A DNA stretch of 64,000 nucleotides from Prinia subflava (lineage: Eukaryota; Chordata; Aves; Passeriformes; Cisticolidae), in assembly GCF_021018805.1 (NCBI RefSeq), contig NC_086248.1, positions 21,894,922-21,958,921 of the forward strand. The letters run 5' to 3'. The notes below the pieces were generated by a model. The model was not told the origin of the DNA. It worked only from the letters and a program-made list of their open reading frames with translations, and searched no databases. Each line of letters begins with the position of its first letter. Position 1 is the stretch's first letter. A program made the translations under genes and the position numbers. Shown here in pieces: positions 28,534 to 41,001 of this stretch.

Positions 28534-29983
28534 CACGCTTGAATTAAGTAAAATTAATAATGTGCCAAACCAAGATAAGATGTTCCAGAAGCAGAATTTC
28601 TCAAGAAAACAGGGTATGGATTACTCTAAAACATATTATTTAAATACAGTAAACCAGATGTTAATACTGTTACAACTTAAATGCAATGACATTAAAAAAG
28701 GAGAGGCTGAGTAGAAACAAAGTGAGAACTGAGGAACCAATGAGATAAGTTACAGGAATTCTCTCTGTCTTCAATCCAGGTTATGAACAAGAAACTATAA
28801 ATCCCACATATAAGAACCCAAGAATTTGGGTTCTTACTCTGCTTTATTGAAAATAAAACTAAAATACACAATCCCCTTATAAGAATAATGGTCTTACTAA
28901 TTACTACTGAAAGTAGCACCTCAGAACAGAATTGCTGTTAAAATGGCTGAGTTTTATCTAATATGGTCTATAAGATTTCTGGTTATGACCTGTTGGTAAT
29001 TAATTGATTATTATGATACTATAAGTGCAGAAAAGGGGGAAAAAATGAAATCCATTATGGCTCAGCATATGCAAACACACAAATAGTGCTTAGCTTGGAT
29101 AAGTAAGGAAATCAAGAAACTGCTAAATAGCTGGGTTGTTCAGTTTGACCTGTATAAGAATGAAAATAAAGCAGCTGCTTACTCTAAAAACTGAGCTGCT
29201 TTCCAAATTAATTGGGAACTGTATAGGTTCAAAAAGATGCTAGGTATAATCAGAATGCTGAATATTCTCTTGCTGATAAAATAATGAATGGTGATAAAGT
29301 TGGGACATTCACTTAAATGAATAATTTAGCCATTTTAGGAAAGGGCGACACCTCACTAGACAGTGAGTAACATAAACAAAAGTAGTTTGCCTGCAGAAAT
29401 ACATATATAAAGAAAGAAAAAGTAAAGATTATGTGTACATTGACAGACAACTGTACACTTGTATTTTTTCTGCAAAAAATTCTCAGTGGCTATTCAGATG
29501 TGTAAACCTATTGCATTACCAACTAACAACTGTTTAAATGTCTCTCTTTATACTCAGTAATCTGATTACTGTATGAGACCTACAATGAATTTCTGAACAT
29601 GGATAAGATGAACATTAAATTTCTAAGCATTTATGAGTAGGATGGAATACTTTCAATTAATATAAAAGTCCCTATAGAATGCAAGCAAAAATAAAAAAAA
29701 AAAGGCAAAACAATTAATTTTTTTAAAAAAGCAAATAAAAAGCCACAACAGAATAAGATAAACTCATCAAATAGGCAGAGTCCTCTTCCATCAAAATGCC
29801 AGTGGTCTATCTGTAGATGATAGGTATGAACCAACCAAAATACAATCACTTCCTCAGATTCATCTCTATGGGGAAGGGAGAGAAAATTAACACATCCCTC
29901 CTCACCCCAAAACAAATGAAAAAAATATGCCAAATGAAGAAATCAATAAAATGTCTTTTTTTTTTTATGGAGGTAGTAGTTTT

Positions 29984-30110
29984 ATGTCTGGTGGGGTTTT
30001 TTTGGTGTGTTTTTGTTTGTTTACTTGTTTGGGTTTTGTTTGGGGTTTTTTTCTTTTGTTTGCTGCTTAGGTTGAGATTTTGTTGTTTTTATAGTTTGGT
30101 TTTATTCCTT
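29984..30110. repeat. G/T-rich low-complexity tract
   Basis: T-runs broken by G, GG and GGGG (GGGGTTTTTTT, TGTTTGTTTAC types). This is the only large tract in the 27.6-34.8 kb intron with the G/T strand on plus. Confidence 0.87.
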
Positions 30111-30323
30111 GAGAACACCTCCACAGATAGAACTACATCCTTCAACTAGGATGGCAGATAGGGTAGATCAAATGTGTAGGGAATGCAGCCCTGTCCACCA
30201 ACACATGCTGTGGCTGAGTTTGTCCCAGTGTGTAATCACCTGAAGATCAGATCATCTGCAAGTTCAAGAACAGAGACTTGCAGACCAGCCACTCAGGCAC
30301 TCATTAGCTGCTGCTAACCTCAT

Positions 30324-30361
30324 TTCATGTGGAGGTAAACCTGGGTTCATCTCCACATGAA
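30324..30361. repeat. Inverted repeat with 11-bp stem
   Basis: TTCATGTGGAG at 30324-30334 pairs perfectly with CTCCACATGAA at 30351-30361, leaving a 16-nt loop. No known function. Confidence 0.85.
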
Positions 30362-32105
30362 GGAAATTTAAAAATGTTGAGGCGAACTTAAGCTGAGCTT
30401 CTCACTACTCTGAACAGATCACAGGTCAGAAAAGGCAACTCTAAGAGAAAGCAATTTTTTGCAGCAGTTGGCTCTCTGCTTAGTTATCCACAACAAGCCA
30501 GATCCAAACTACTCAGAATGGTCTCCAGGACCAGAAATATCGGGTTTTACCAGGTAGGAAAGGGTAGGTTCTTTTCCAAGCCCCCAGTAAATTTCCAAAC
30601 TTTGTATGAATAGAAGAAAAGGATAAAGGTTTGCTACAATGCATTTTACTACCATGGGTGTTTTTACTATGTACTGAAATAGCTGACATTAGCAATCGGG
30701 TTTGAATCACAAATGTACGGTTTTTTCTTTGTATTGGAAGAAGAACAACTAACAGTTTTCTGTACAGGAAATAGTTAAAAGATTCATGTTTTAAGGGAAT
30801 CATTAAAAAAAAAAGCTTTAATGTAAATGCTGCAAGAAAAACAAATTATAGTATTTGGAGCAAAGCAGATCTTCTAAAGCAAAGTGTTAGTTTATTACAC
30901 AAGAATTTAAAAACAGAAAACAGGACATTGCAGGAAACATTCTGACTGATAAATTTCACCTAACATATGATGATCACTAATGAGTTATTTTTAAAAGGTA
31001 GCCACTCGTTCTAGCCAAACTCTGTTAAACATAAGAAATATAACAATAAATATAAATATAAGAAACTGCTTTGAAAACTTTATAACCTAAGCATATTTAC
31101 ATTCATATTAAGTAAGTTGTATTAGTTTTCCAGAGCTAAACATCTCAGCCTACATAATCCATGAAGATTACTAAATTTTCCAACAAGTAAGGATTACAGA
31201 TGAAACAATTGTTAAAAATCATAAAATTGATGTGAATCTCCCCTTTAATTAATTAGGATTTTGGTGATTAGATTTTTTAGAAAAGTTTACTATAAATATT
31301 AAAATTAAATACATTAATAAATTAGAACCCAACAGATTCTCTATTATTATGCCAACTAGTCTGTCAAAAAATGCATAAAATTGATTTGAAATAATTTGCT
31401 CTTCATCAAAGTGTATTGGGGTTTGTATGACTCCAGTGGTATCTTCCATGAACTTAAAATCATTTTTCTAATTATTTTCCCAATTTTGTACAAAAAAATA
31501 AAGATGGGGAGTCTACACTTTATTTTTTTTCCTCCATTTTAAACATCAAGATTTCTTCATATTCCCCTCAAGCTGTAGTGCTACAGCTTTGAGGTTATGC
31601 AGGCAATTGCTAAGGGATGAGAGTCTGGACATCATGGAAAGCTTGTGCTTGGACAGATCATTTATACATCATGATTCTCAGCTCCCTAAATCTTCTTTCC
31701 ATAAAGTATTTAGAGGTGCCCTATTTACTGACCTGCCTTTAGACAGTTCCATTGTTCATAGGAGGACTGGCTTATAAACATCTTGGCAAGACTGAGCTCA
31801 TTATAAAGTTTGAGTTTGTTTACAATACAATGTTTGTTTACAATGTTTAAATTTACAATAAAGCACCCAATAAAGAGGTAGCTACTACCTTGGGGTCTTT
31901 AGCACCAGAGAACTGGAAAATTTTGCATGGGGCTGAGGCTTATATGTTGAGACATGACAATTTTCCACCAAGCTGAAGCATTCAAATATTTAGAATTAGA
32001 GTTGAATTTAGAAAGATATTTATTTTAGTATATTGTGTTCAAACTAAATCATAAAAGCTATGACATTTTAAAATGAAATGCATGAGATTCTACAGTGATA
32101 TTCTG

Positions 32106-32127
32106 CAGAATTTCTGCAGAAATTCTG
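32106..32127. repeat. 22-bp perfect palindrome
   Basis: The half-site CAGAATTTCTG is followed directly by its reverse complement, centred on a PstI-like CTGCAG. A second ATTCTGCAGAA sits just upstream and overlaps it. Confidence 0.95.
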
Positions 32128-34783
32128 GCATTTTTTTCTACCAACAGAAGCTTGAAGACTGTAAGAAAAGCTGTATCATTTCTTTAAGATACCCTCAGAA
32201 ATTTAGAAATTACATCTAGCCAGAGAAGTCTTGGCTGTAAGCTCCTTCATTCTCCTGGGATGAATAAGAAACTGCAAGGTGCTGCTCAAAGCTCTATAAA
32301 TGTAACAGAAGTTATTACAACCAACTAATAAAAAATTTTGATAAGAAAATCACTCTGACATTTAGTTATGAACTTACTCATGATAATATACTCTACAAGT
32401 GGACCTAGTGTTTTATGAGGGAAATTACTTTGCATTTACAGAAGACCCTTCTGAAAAGCAAGTGAAATGGCACATATCTGTGATGCTGTTTAAATATAAT
32501 GTATTTCATAATGCACGATACAATCCAGTGTTTAATAACATCAAGAACACTGTCTCAATAGAAATTCAGATTCATTATTAATGATCATGAGACTACAGTT
32601 TTGTCTTTGGGCCTTCCTGTATTCCAGTGTATCTCAGTTATTAATCGCTTCGCTTCTCAAATGATTTTGAGAGTGATGCTGATCTTGCAACCCAAAAGGC
32701 AAATAAGTTTATTTGCACAGATTTTGCTTTCATCAAAGATACAATTTACAGTAAAGATGGTAGGACCAGCATTGTACTGCAATCCTAAGTGATGGGCTGT
32801 GGAGTAGTAGGGATAAAACAGCTGCTATTTTAGTCAAAAAAATTATACTGAAGAAAAAATGGTTAGAAGTAGTGTGTCTCTACTGAGACCATCGTACTAG
32901 TTCTAGAAATGCCAGTGATAGATTTAAAGTGGATGTCTGCTACAGGATTTTTATGATTTCATTAAAGTGAAAAAAGTTTATCAGAGGTGATGTTGTTATG
33001 GAGTGCTGCTTATTAAATAGCAATTAATATGAGCAATTTATGATTTAATTTTTTTCATTTTTAGTTTTTGTACAGTCATGAAAAATAGATGGGGACTAGG
33101 TAGTCACAGGTTAAATGGCTTCAAATGGAAAGGTAAAAAGTCAAGAAAATTGAGATGTAATTTTAATTTTGACACAATTTTGGCAAATTATGATATATGA
33201 AGTGTACTCAGTGTAGAAAACAGAATTAACAGTTTGTAACAGCAGATCTACTACTTAAAGACTTCACTCTTAAGGAGTTGTGCAATCCCTAGGAGCAAAA
33301 AAGTATACCGATTAAAAAAAAATGCAAACCCTTTTGTCAGAGATACAAGTAGTTAAATCAACATCACCAGAAGGACTGTTGCTTTATACAATTAGTCTGC
33401 AAAATACAAGAAAAAATAAATGTGTAAATGCATTCCCAGTTCAAGTTTTTCTTGTTAGTATAACCCGAAGGCTCTCAAAATAGGATTTTTTTTTGTTTGC
33501 TTTCCTTTTTGTTTCTTCTTTCTTCTTGTTTCTTTTTCAGATACACAGGATATAGAATTCAATTTACTCAGTAGCAGCAACTTAGTATTGCAACCTGACA
33601 AATGCAAGCATTAAACAAATAATTCAACACTTTTCCATCAAATCTCTTAAGCCAAATTAAATTTGATGTTTTCTAAGAACTTCAATATGACGGTTCAGAA
33701 ATTAGCAATTAATAAATTTATATATTCACAAATCAATACATATAATGAGATTGTTGTCATCAGATTTGTCCCCGCAAAAATATTCTGATTTATTTAAAAT
33801 AAAATGTGTGGGTGTTAAGAGCACTCATTTGATATAATTAAGTAAAGGAAACATGGCAACTATTTATATGGATTAAAATCCCCTTAAAATACAAAATTAC
33901 AATGGATTCTTTTTGTCAAATATGTTCAATACTGTCTTTACGCAGCAGATTTTTATGTTAGGTGAAGTAATGTTATGACACAAATGCTGCTAGTTTATCT
34001 TATTAAGTTTTTGATAATTTAACAAATCTCTAATTTTGTTTTGTGTTTGGTGACCAGGATTAATGTGATAACTTAAACCTCTAAAAGTGATAGCCAAAGT
34101 ATCTTGTTATCCAAGCTCTCATTATGCAGTAAGAAAAAATGAGCATATGCCACACAAATGAGATGGTAAAAGTAGATGAGATTAATTAATCTCTACAGAG
34201 TTTTATTTCGTTTAGTCAAGACAGTACTGCAGAGCTGTATATTGAGTCTAGCTATCTAGTCTGGAATTTTCCTTCAAATTCATCTAAATTTCAACACTGT
34301 CAATATATAATGTTACATTATTCCATAAAGCATGTTTAAATTTACTGAAAAGGGGACTGTGTCCTTTCATTAAAATTTTATACACAAATGCAATTTTGAA
34401 TATTTAAATTTTGAAATCAATCAATGCCTTATTTTCTGTTACCTGAAATCCAATTTTAATCCATTTTTTAAATTCCCTTGTGAATTGTGAATTCAATTAC
34501 AATAATATAGGTAGTTCTTGTCTTTTAAATGAAGCCTTTTTTTTCTTTTGAAAAATTCAATTTGCAGTTTTTAGTCCCTAATGTTAAAGCCTATAAAGAT
34601 GCTACTAAGGATTTGGAGTGAACTTTGTAATGAATAATCTTTTTGACAGTACTTGAATTTTTAAGCTTACATTAATTATCAAATCCCATACATTAAAATT
34701 GCAAATGTAATAAATACATGCTGGACAGGAAGAAACAACATGACAGCAAATTTCCAAGGAAAATGTTAGAAATTGTGTACTTA

Positions 34784-34888
<105 letters not shown>

Positions 34889-36139
34889 CTAGTAAAATAA
34901 ATAACTCAGTTACTTCAAAACATTCCTACATGTTATCTAACCTGTTCCATTCTTGAATTAATTGTCTACTATAAATCGAATAATGAAGTAATAATTATTT
35001 CAGTTAGACTTCTTTTCTTTTTGAAAGATACCTAGAAAGAGCACAAATGCAGAAATTCTGGTGTTTTCTAATACTTAGGAATAAGTCACTGCAGTAATGC
35101 TTAAGAAGTGCCACATACTGAGATACAAAGATGCCAGTCACCACTAGCTGGTGATAACTGTTCATTACTGAAATAAGGAATGGGTTTTTTTCTTTTTTTT
35201 TTAAAACTGTACTAGCTATATAAAAATTGTATAGCTAGTACTGGAAGTAGATGAAAACATTCTTATCTGTTCAATTATCTAATAAGAAGGTAGAACCTAT
35301 GAACTACCAATTCATAAAAAGATGGAGGAGGCTGGTTTACAGAAATTCAAAATCACAAATTTCCTTGCATAAATTAATAACATTAAACTGTGATTCCACA
35401 TGTCTAGTCATGAACTGCCAAGAAAATTACAAATGTATTTCTCAGAATTCTTTGAAAAATTATTTATGAAACTGTAATTTTTAAGATAAAGTATGAAAAA
35501 GGATGTAGTTTTTTATAAAATAACATTTCTAAGGCAAGCGATTTTAGAGATTAGTATTGGTGAGTAGTTGCAGCTGATAGATATGTACATATATATTAGG
35601 ACATTGTACCTTTCTGCAATTTGATACAAAGATTTCTGCAAACAACTTGACATGAAAGTGCAGAGAGTCAGTGATTCCCCACAAAATTATTTATTTTAAA
35701 TTTATACTAACTTTTGGAGCTATTTCTGGGTAAGCTCTCAGACAACATCACTCATTACATGTAATGTAGTTAATTTTTCTTTTGTTTTGTGGATGGAAAC
35801 AACATTTGGGTGAGATTTGAGCTTTCAGCACAGGCCTTATTATGCTGCTCTTTTGGAAGAAACACATGAAAAAACTATGTTTTCCATCCACTTGAGTTTA
35901 TTGCTATGTGATCATCAAGGCATAATTCATCTTGATAAAATTTTAGCCCTGTAGAAAAGCATCATGGAAGCTCAGATAGTTGTTTCAACTTTTTCAGTAT
36001 TAAAAAAGAAAGCCATCTCATTTCTGTGTCGAAATTGGAAAAGCCTCGTACAATGAACTGCAGAGAGGAACTTACACCACTGGAGTAGGTGCTCTTTACA
36101 TTGTACTATTTTGCTTTTGTTTGTAACCCAAAGAGGGAC

Positions 36140-36290
36140 CCACAGGCAGACAAAATCCACAGCCTTTCCCTCATCCACTAGCGGGGTCACCTAAAAGGAG
36201 ATCAGGTTGGATCTACCTTTCCTAAACCCCTGCTGGCTGCGTCTCATGCCTTGTTTGTGCATTCTTTAAATAATCATAAGAATTTCAGGC
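36140..36290 (-). mobile_element. CR1 LINE ORF2 fragment (minus orientation)
   Basis: The reverse complement encodes a reverse-transcriptase fragment around GFRKGRSNLISF and VDEGKAVDFVC, the conserved block before motif A in CR1, with a stop between. Both ends are lost. Confidence 0.75.
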
Positions 36291-37013
36291 AATATGCTGC
36301 AGATGAAATAATATACATTTCCATCTTCTCCTGATGAACCTTTTAGTATTCCTGGATTATATCAGTGGTTAACATTTAAAATTTCATTATTAATCAAGAC
36401 TAATAAAGCCAAAATGAAGCAAAAGAATATTTAGAAGCACAAAAAGACACTTGTTCCTGGCAAGAAAAGTAACTGCAAGACTTTAAATGCAATTATTATT
36501 TCATATGGAGGAGGAAACCTGATAGAATATTCCATGAAAATATATGATAATGTATTATTTAAATAATACATTTGGTTCAACTCCAAATACATTTGGTTAG
36601 AGTCACAAATTCTTTTACACAACAATTTATAAAAAAATATGAATGTTCACCTCTTTAATACTAAAATAAGTAAGGAAAAAGTAATTGGATATAAGCCATA
36701 AATTAAAGTCTTAAGCTTCTGGCTAAGCATATAGGAAATGTGACAAGAAACATTCCTTTATGGGAGATGCATTTTGAAGATATATTACCCATTGTTAAAC
36801 AAAATCTTGTTATCTTTGTTTCTATTATAAGTGCTATTCTATGCTAACACAGAAAACATTTTGAAAAGACCTTCAAATGGTTGAGTCAAGATGACTAACT
36901 TAAATTCCTTCACTCTAACTCATAAAAATTAAATTTTAACGCATAAACATTCAGTCTAATCATTGCTCTTTTCACAGTCAGTGGGCAGAAAATGTCACTT
37001 TTCTGTCATAACA

Positions 37014-38345
37014 TTTCTTGAGTTGGAAAGAACCCACAAGGATCTTCGAGTCCAGTTCCTGGCCCTGCATAAGGCAGCCCTGAAAGTCACACCATGTGCC
37101 TGAGGCTTGGTGTTGACCCCTTCCCTGGGGAGCCTGTTCCAGTGCCCAAGCACCTTCTGGTGAAGAATCTTTTCCTGATATCCAACCTAAACCTCCCCTG
37201 GCACAACTTCAGGCCATTCCCTCAGGTTCTCACTGGTCACCACAGAGCAGAGATCAGGGTCTGCCCCTCCTCTTCCCCTCACAAGAAGCTGTAACTGCAG
37301 TGAGGTCTCCTCTCAGTCTCCTCCAGGCTGAACAGACCAAGTGACCTCAGCCGCTCCTCATACAGCTTCCCCTCAAGGCCTTCACCATCTTTGTTGCCCT
37401 CCTTTGGACTCTCTCTAATGGTTTAATGCCCTTTTTATAGCGTGGTGCACAAAACTGCCCCCAGCACTGGAGGTGAGACTGTCCCAGTGCAGAGCAGAGC
37501 AGGACAATCCCCTCCCTTGCCCAGCTGTGATGCTGTGCCTGATGCCCCCAGCTGGCCCTCCTGGCTGCCGGGGCACTGCTGGCTCCAATTCAGCTTCAGC
37601 TTCAGCTTCAGGTTCCCCAGGTCCATTTACACAGTTCTGAATCCATTTTCTCGTCTATACATACAATCAGGATTGCTCCATCCCAGGTGTAGAATCCAGC
37701 ACTTGGCTTTCCTATGGCAAGTTGAACTTCCTATGGTTGGTAATTTTCCAATATTCTAATTTACTGAGGTCTTTTTGCAGGGCCTCCCTGCCTTCCAGGG
37801 GGTCAACAGCTCCTTCCAGTGTGCACCGTCTGCAAACCTGCTCAGTATTCCTTCTAGTCCAGCATCCCACTCATTTATGAAGATGTGGGAGAGAACTAGG
37901 CTGATGATGGAGCCCTGTGGGACCCCACTAGTGACAGGTCACCACTCGGGTGTCACTCCAGCCACTGTCACCCTTTATGTCGGACCCATGAGCCAATTGT
38001 TCACACGATGTGTTTATTCAGCTGTGTGCTGAACATTTTGTCCAAAAGGATCCTGTGATACACAGCATTAAAAAATTTACTGAAATCCAAAGAGATCATA
38101 TCAATTGCTTCCCTTGATTAATTAGGTGGGCTACCCTATTGGAAAAGGAAATTAAGTATATCAAGCAGGACTTTCTCCTCATGAGGAACTGCTCACTGTG
38201 ACCATTGATTGTGTTGTCCTTCAGGCGTTTTTCAGTAATTCCCAGAATAATCTCCAAAATTTTACCAAGCACCTAAGTGAGACTGACACAAGTCATGTTA
38301 CCTGTCTCAAGATGGAGCAAACTGCCATTAAGAATCACTGTTCCT
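37014..38345 (-). mobile_element. CR1 LINE, 5'-truncated copy of about 1.3 kb (minus orientation)
   Basis: The plus strand is the reverse complement of a CR1 3' portion. The 3' end is near 37014 (TTGAGTTGGAAAGAACCCAC). The UTR and ORF2 C-terminus follow (GGCCATTCCCTCAGG, GGTCACTTG-type region at 37330-37440). Reverse-transcriptase remnants run to about 38345 (GAGCCCTGTGGGACCCCACT, TTACTGAAATCCAAAGAGAT). Its coding frames are destroyed. The first ~430 bp closely match, in inverted orientation, the CR1 at 61310-61765. It contains a TTCAGC hexamer repeat at 37591-37611. Confidence 0.88.
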
Positions 38346-39392
38346 AATGACTATTTGGGAGTTATGATGACTATGGGAGACCAATACCCATATCTATTTG
38401 GTTAAATTTTTTCTGGAGATAAAGCTTTGAATTGTCAGAAGAATTTTAATGTTCTGTTAGACAGCAGATTGAAGAATGCAAGACAGTTTTGTACAGATAT
38501 AGATATGAGTACAGCATAGGAAACAGGAGGATTGAATAATATCACAATATACCACATATGTGGTTAAACAATATTGATTTATATACCAAGGGAGGAAAAA
38601 AGCAGCTCTTAGATGCTCATCCAGATTCAATTTTGTTTTGCAATTAAAATTCCAGTAATACTAATTTGACATCACAATTTACATATGCTTAATATGAACA
38701 GATTAAATGAAGAAAATAATTAATTCTCTTTAGATAAACTGGAAACATGAAAATTGTTTCCAAACATATTATATTTATTTCTGGATGATCAGTTACATTC
38801 TTCTTGCAGAAGAATGATCCTATTTGCTTTCTGAAAGGTATGAGACAAAATTCCCTTATAAGCAATTCGGAATAATTACATCTTATTAGATAAATAGACT
38901 GTGAAAACAGAAAACAAGAAAAAGCTTAAAAATATGAGACACGTAAAGAGGTACCTATATGAGAGTTCTGCAAGTGAATTTTCATGCTTAGTTTTTCATT
39001 TACAACATTTTCCTTTATCCTAGATACTCTCATACTATATATTTCTGCTGGCATAATTGCTGTTGCAAGCAATGGATAAAGGCAGCACCAGAGTTGTAGG
39101 GAATGCCTGTATGGACATTCTGCCTGGAGGAAGCTATAGGGGACATGGCAATGCTACCTCTCCAAAACGTCTAGGTGTGCTTGTTCTTTTCACTACTAAG
39201 AAGATCTATTTTTCTATGACTTATGTATGTTATAAATGTATGCATTAAGTAGAGTAAATAGAAAGTAAAAAGTAAGAGCAGTGAATTTTGAGATGCAGGA
39301 AGAAATGAAAACTCCCCATAAGATAGCTGTTATATTTACAAGCAGATCAAGCCAACACAGCAGAAATGTTCTAGTAGTAGTGTATCTTATCC

Positions 39393-39540
39393 CCAAAAAA
39401 ATCAAACCAAACCAACAACAAAAACAAACAAAACAAAAACAAAATAACAGACAAACAAACAAATAAAAAACAAACAAAAACCACAAAACCAAACCCAAAC
39501 CACCAAAACAAGAAAAACCCACAAAAACCAACCAACCAAC
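39393..39540. repeat. A/C-rich low-complexity tract
   Basis: (CAAAA)n, CAAAC and (CCAA)n mixtures. It gives a spurious open frame rich in Val, Phe and Cys on the minus strand. Confidence 0.88.
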
Positions 39541-40945
39541 GCACAGCAAAAAACCAGTTGCCTCATTGAAGTAACATCTCTTAAAGATGAGAAAATACAG
39601 AGACAATTTGTTGCTTGAGTAAAACTATAGTACCATACATTAAAATCAGAAAATAAACAGTTCTGAAGTTCTGAGTATCCATGATTAGAAATTTTTAAAT
39701 AATAAAAAGAAAATGTGTATAAAGTCTTTTTATGAACACTGTTTGCAACTGTTATGGGTTATTCCATTTCACTGACAAATGTAACACTATTTAATGTAAC
39801 AGTATTTTCCTTCAGATTTAACAATATTTTCCTACTTTCCATCTTGTCCCTGCTGCTATGTAAACATTGAAAGTAACATAAATATTCCAAATTTTTGGTC
39901 TGTCATTTCTTTTAGGGACATCTCATGCCTAAAGGGATTTGAAAGTGAAAAAAAAGTATTTCTATAGACACAAACATGGAAATACTGCTATAGTCTTTCA
40001 GATTCCTAAATATATTTTAAATTTTTAGAAGAATGGAGTCAGATTCTTAAAATAGAGCTTTGAACCAAGGTTTGGAGCACCTATTTCACCTAAAGAACAA
40101 CATAGTATAGGAGCAATGACAAAAGATGTTGCCAGTATTAGAGAACACATAGAAGAATCCAGTATTCCTTAAAACTCTGCTCTTTTCCTAGCCCACCCTT
40201 CCTGCCATGACATCTCTTGACGTTTGAAGAGGCAATGTAATTATGGCCAAAATCCAGAGGAAGACGAAACATTAAAAATTGCCTACAAGTAGTAATAAAA
40301 CTAGGTAACTCTAATGCACAAATTTTATGGGTGATTAATTGTGAAAAATGGTACAACTTTCTTTTCATATTCATTTGTAAATAAAGTTATTTATTTTCCC
40401 TCAAAGCTCATAAAAAAGGTGAACCATTTATCCCAGCCATATTATTCATAATTTGCATAGGTACACCTACAGTTAATAAGACACAAAATTAATAACTTGT
40501 AACTACGAGGTTGAAATAGACTCCAACCAGACAAAATAAAATTGATGCCGATACAAGGCCTGTCCTGTGAAATTTTAATACTTCTAGTTTTTCTTAAATG
40601 ACTACAAAGTTATTGAACAGACTGAGATTATTCTGTTCATTATTTTAAAGAAATGTTGAAGGCTTTTGGTACTACCATTATCCAACAATTACAGTCACTT
40701 AAAAAGCTGTTCTAAAAACAAATTTGCTTATTTTTCAATATTGGCACTATAATTTATATTCCTCGTTCTCAGGAATTTATTTTCCTTTTAGCCTCCACTA
40801 ATGACTTGAAAATTAACCTAATAACTATACCTAGCAGAAATTAAACAAAGATAAGAAAGAAGTAACAATAATATCAGATAATAGTAATAATGTAAAATCA
40901 AAAATGCGGATGCTGTTTTTAAAAAGGGAAGAAAAAAGTAAAATC

Positions 40946-41000
<55 letters not shown>
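40946..41000. repeat. Perfect (AAT)18 microsatellite
   Basis: Eighteen uninterrupted AAT triplets plus one base (55 bp). The minus strand would read poly-Leu. Confidence 0.98.

Positions 41001-41001
<1 letters not shown>

Noticed and set aside
32101..32127. A possible heat-shock element in the palindrome.
   Set aside because: Spacing between GAA and TTC units is one and four bases, not the required two.
33485..33540. Long plus-strand pyrimidine tract ending CAG, like a strong splice acceptor.
   Set aside because: No open frame or donor follows, and the only supported gene runs on the other strand.
37442..38032. Plus-strand frames of 85-105 codons.
   Set aside because: They are reverse-strand readings of the CR1 element at 37014-38345.
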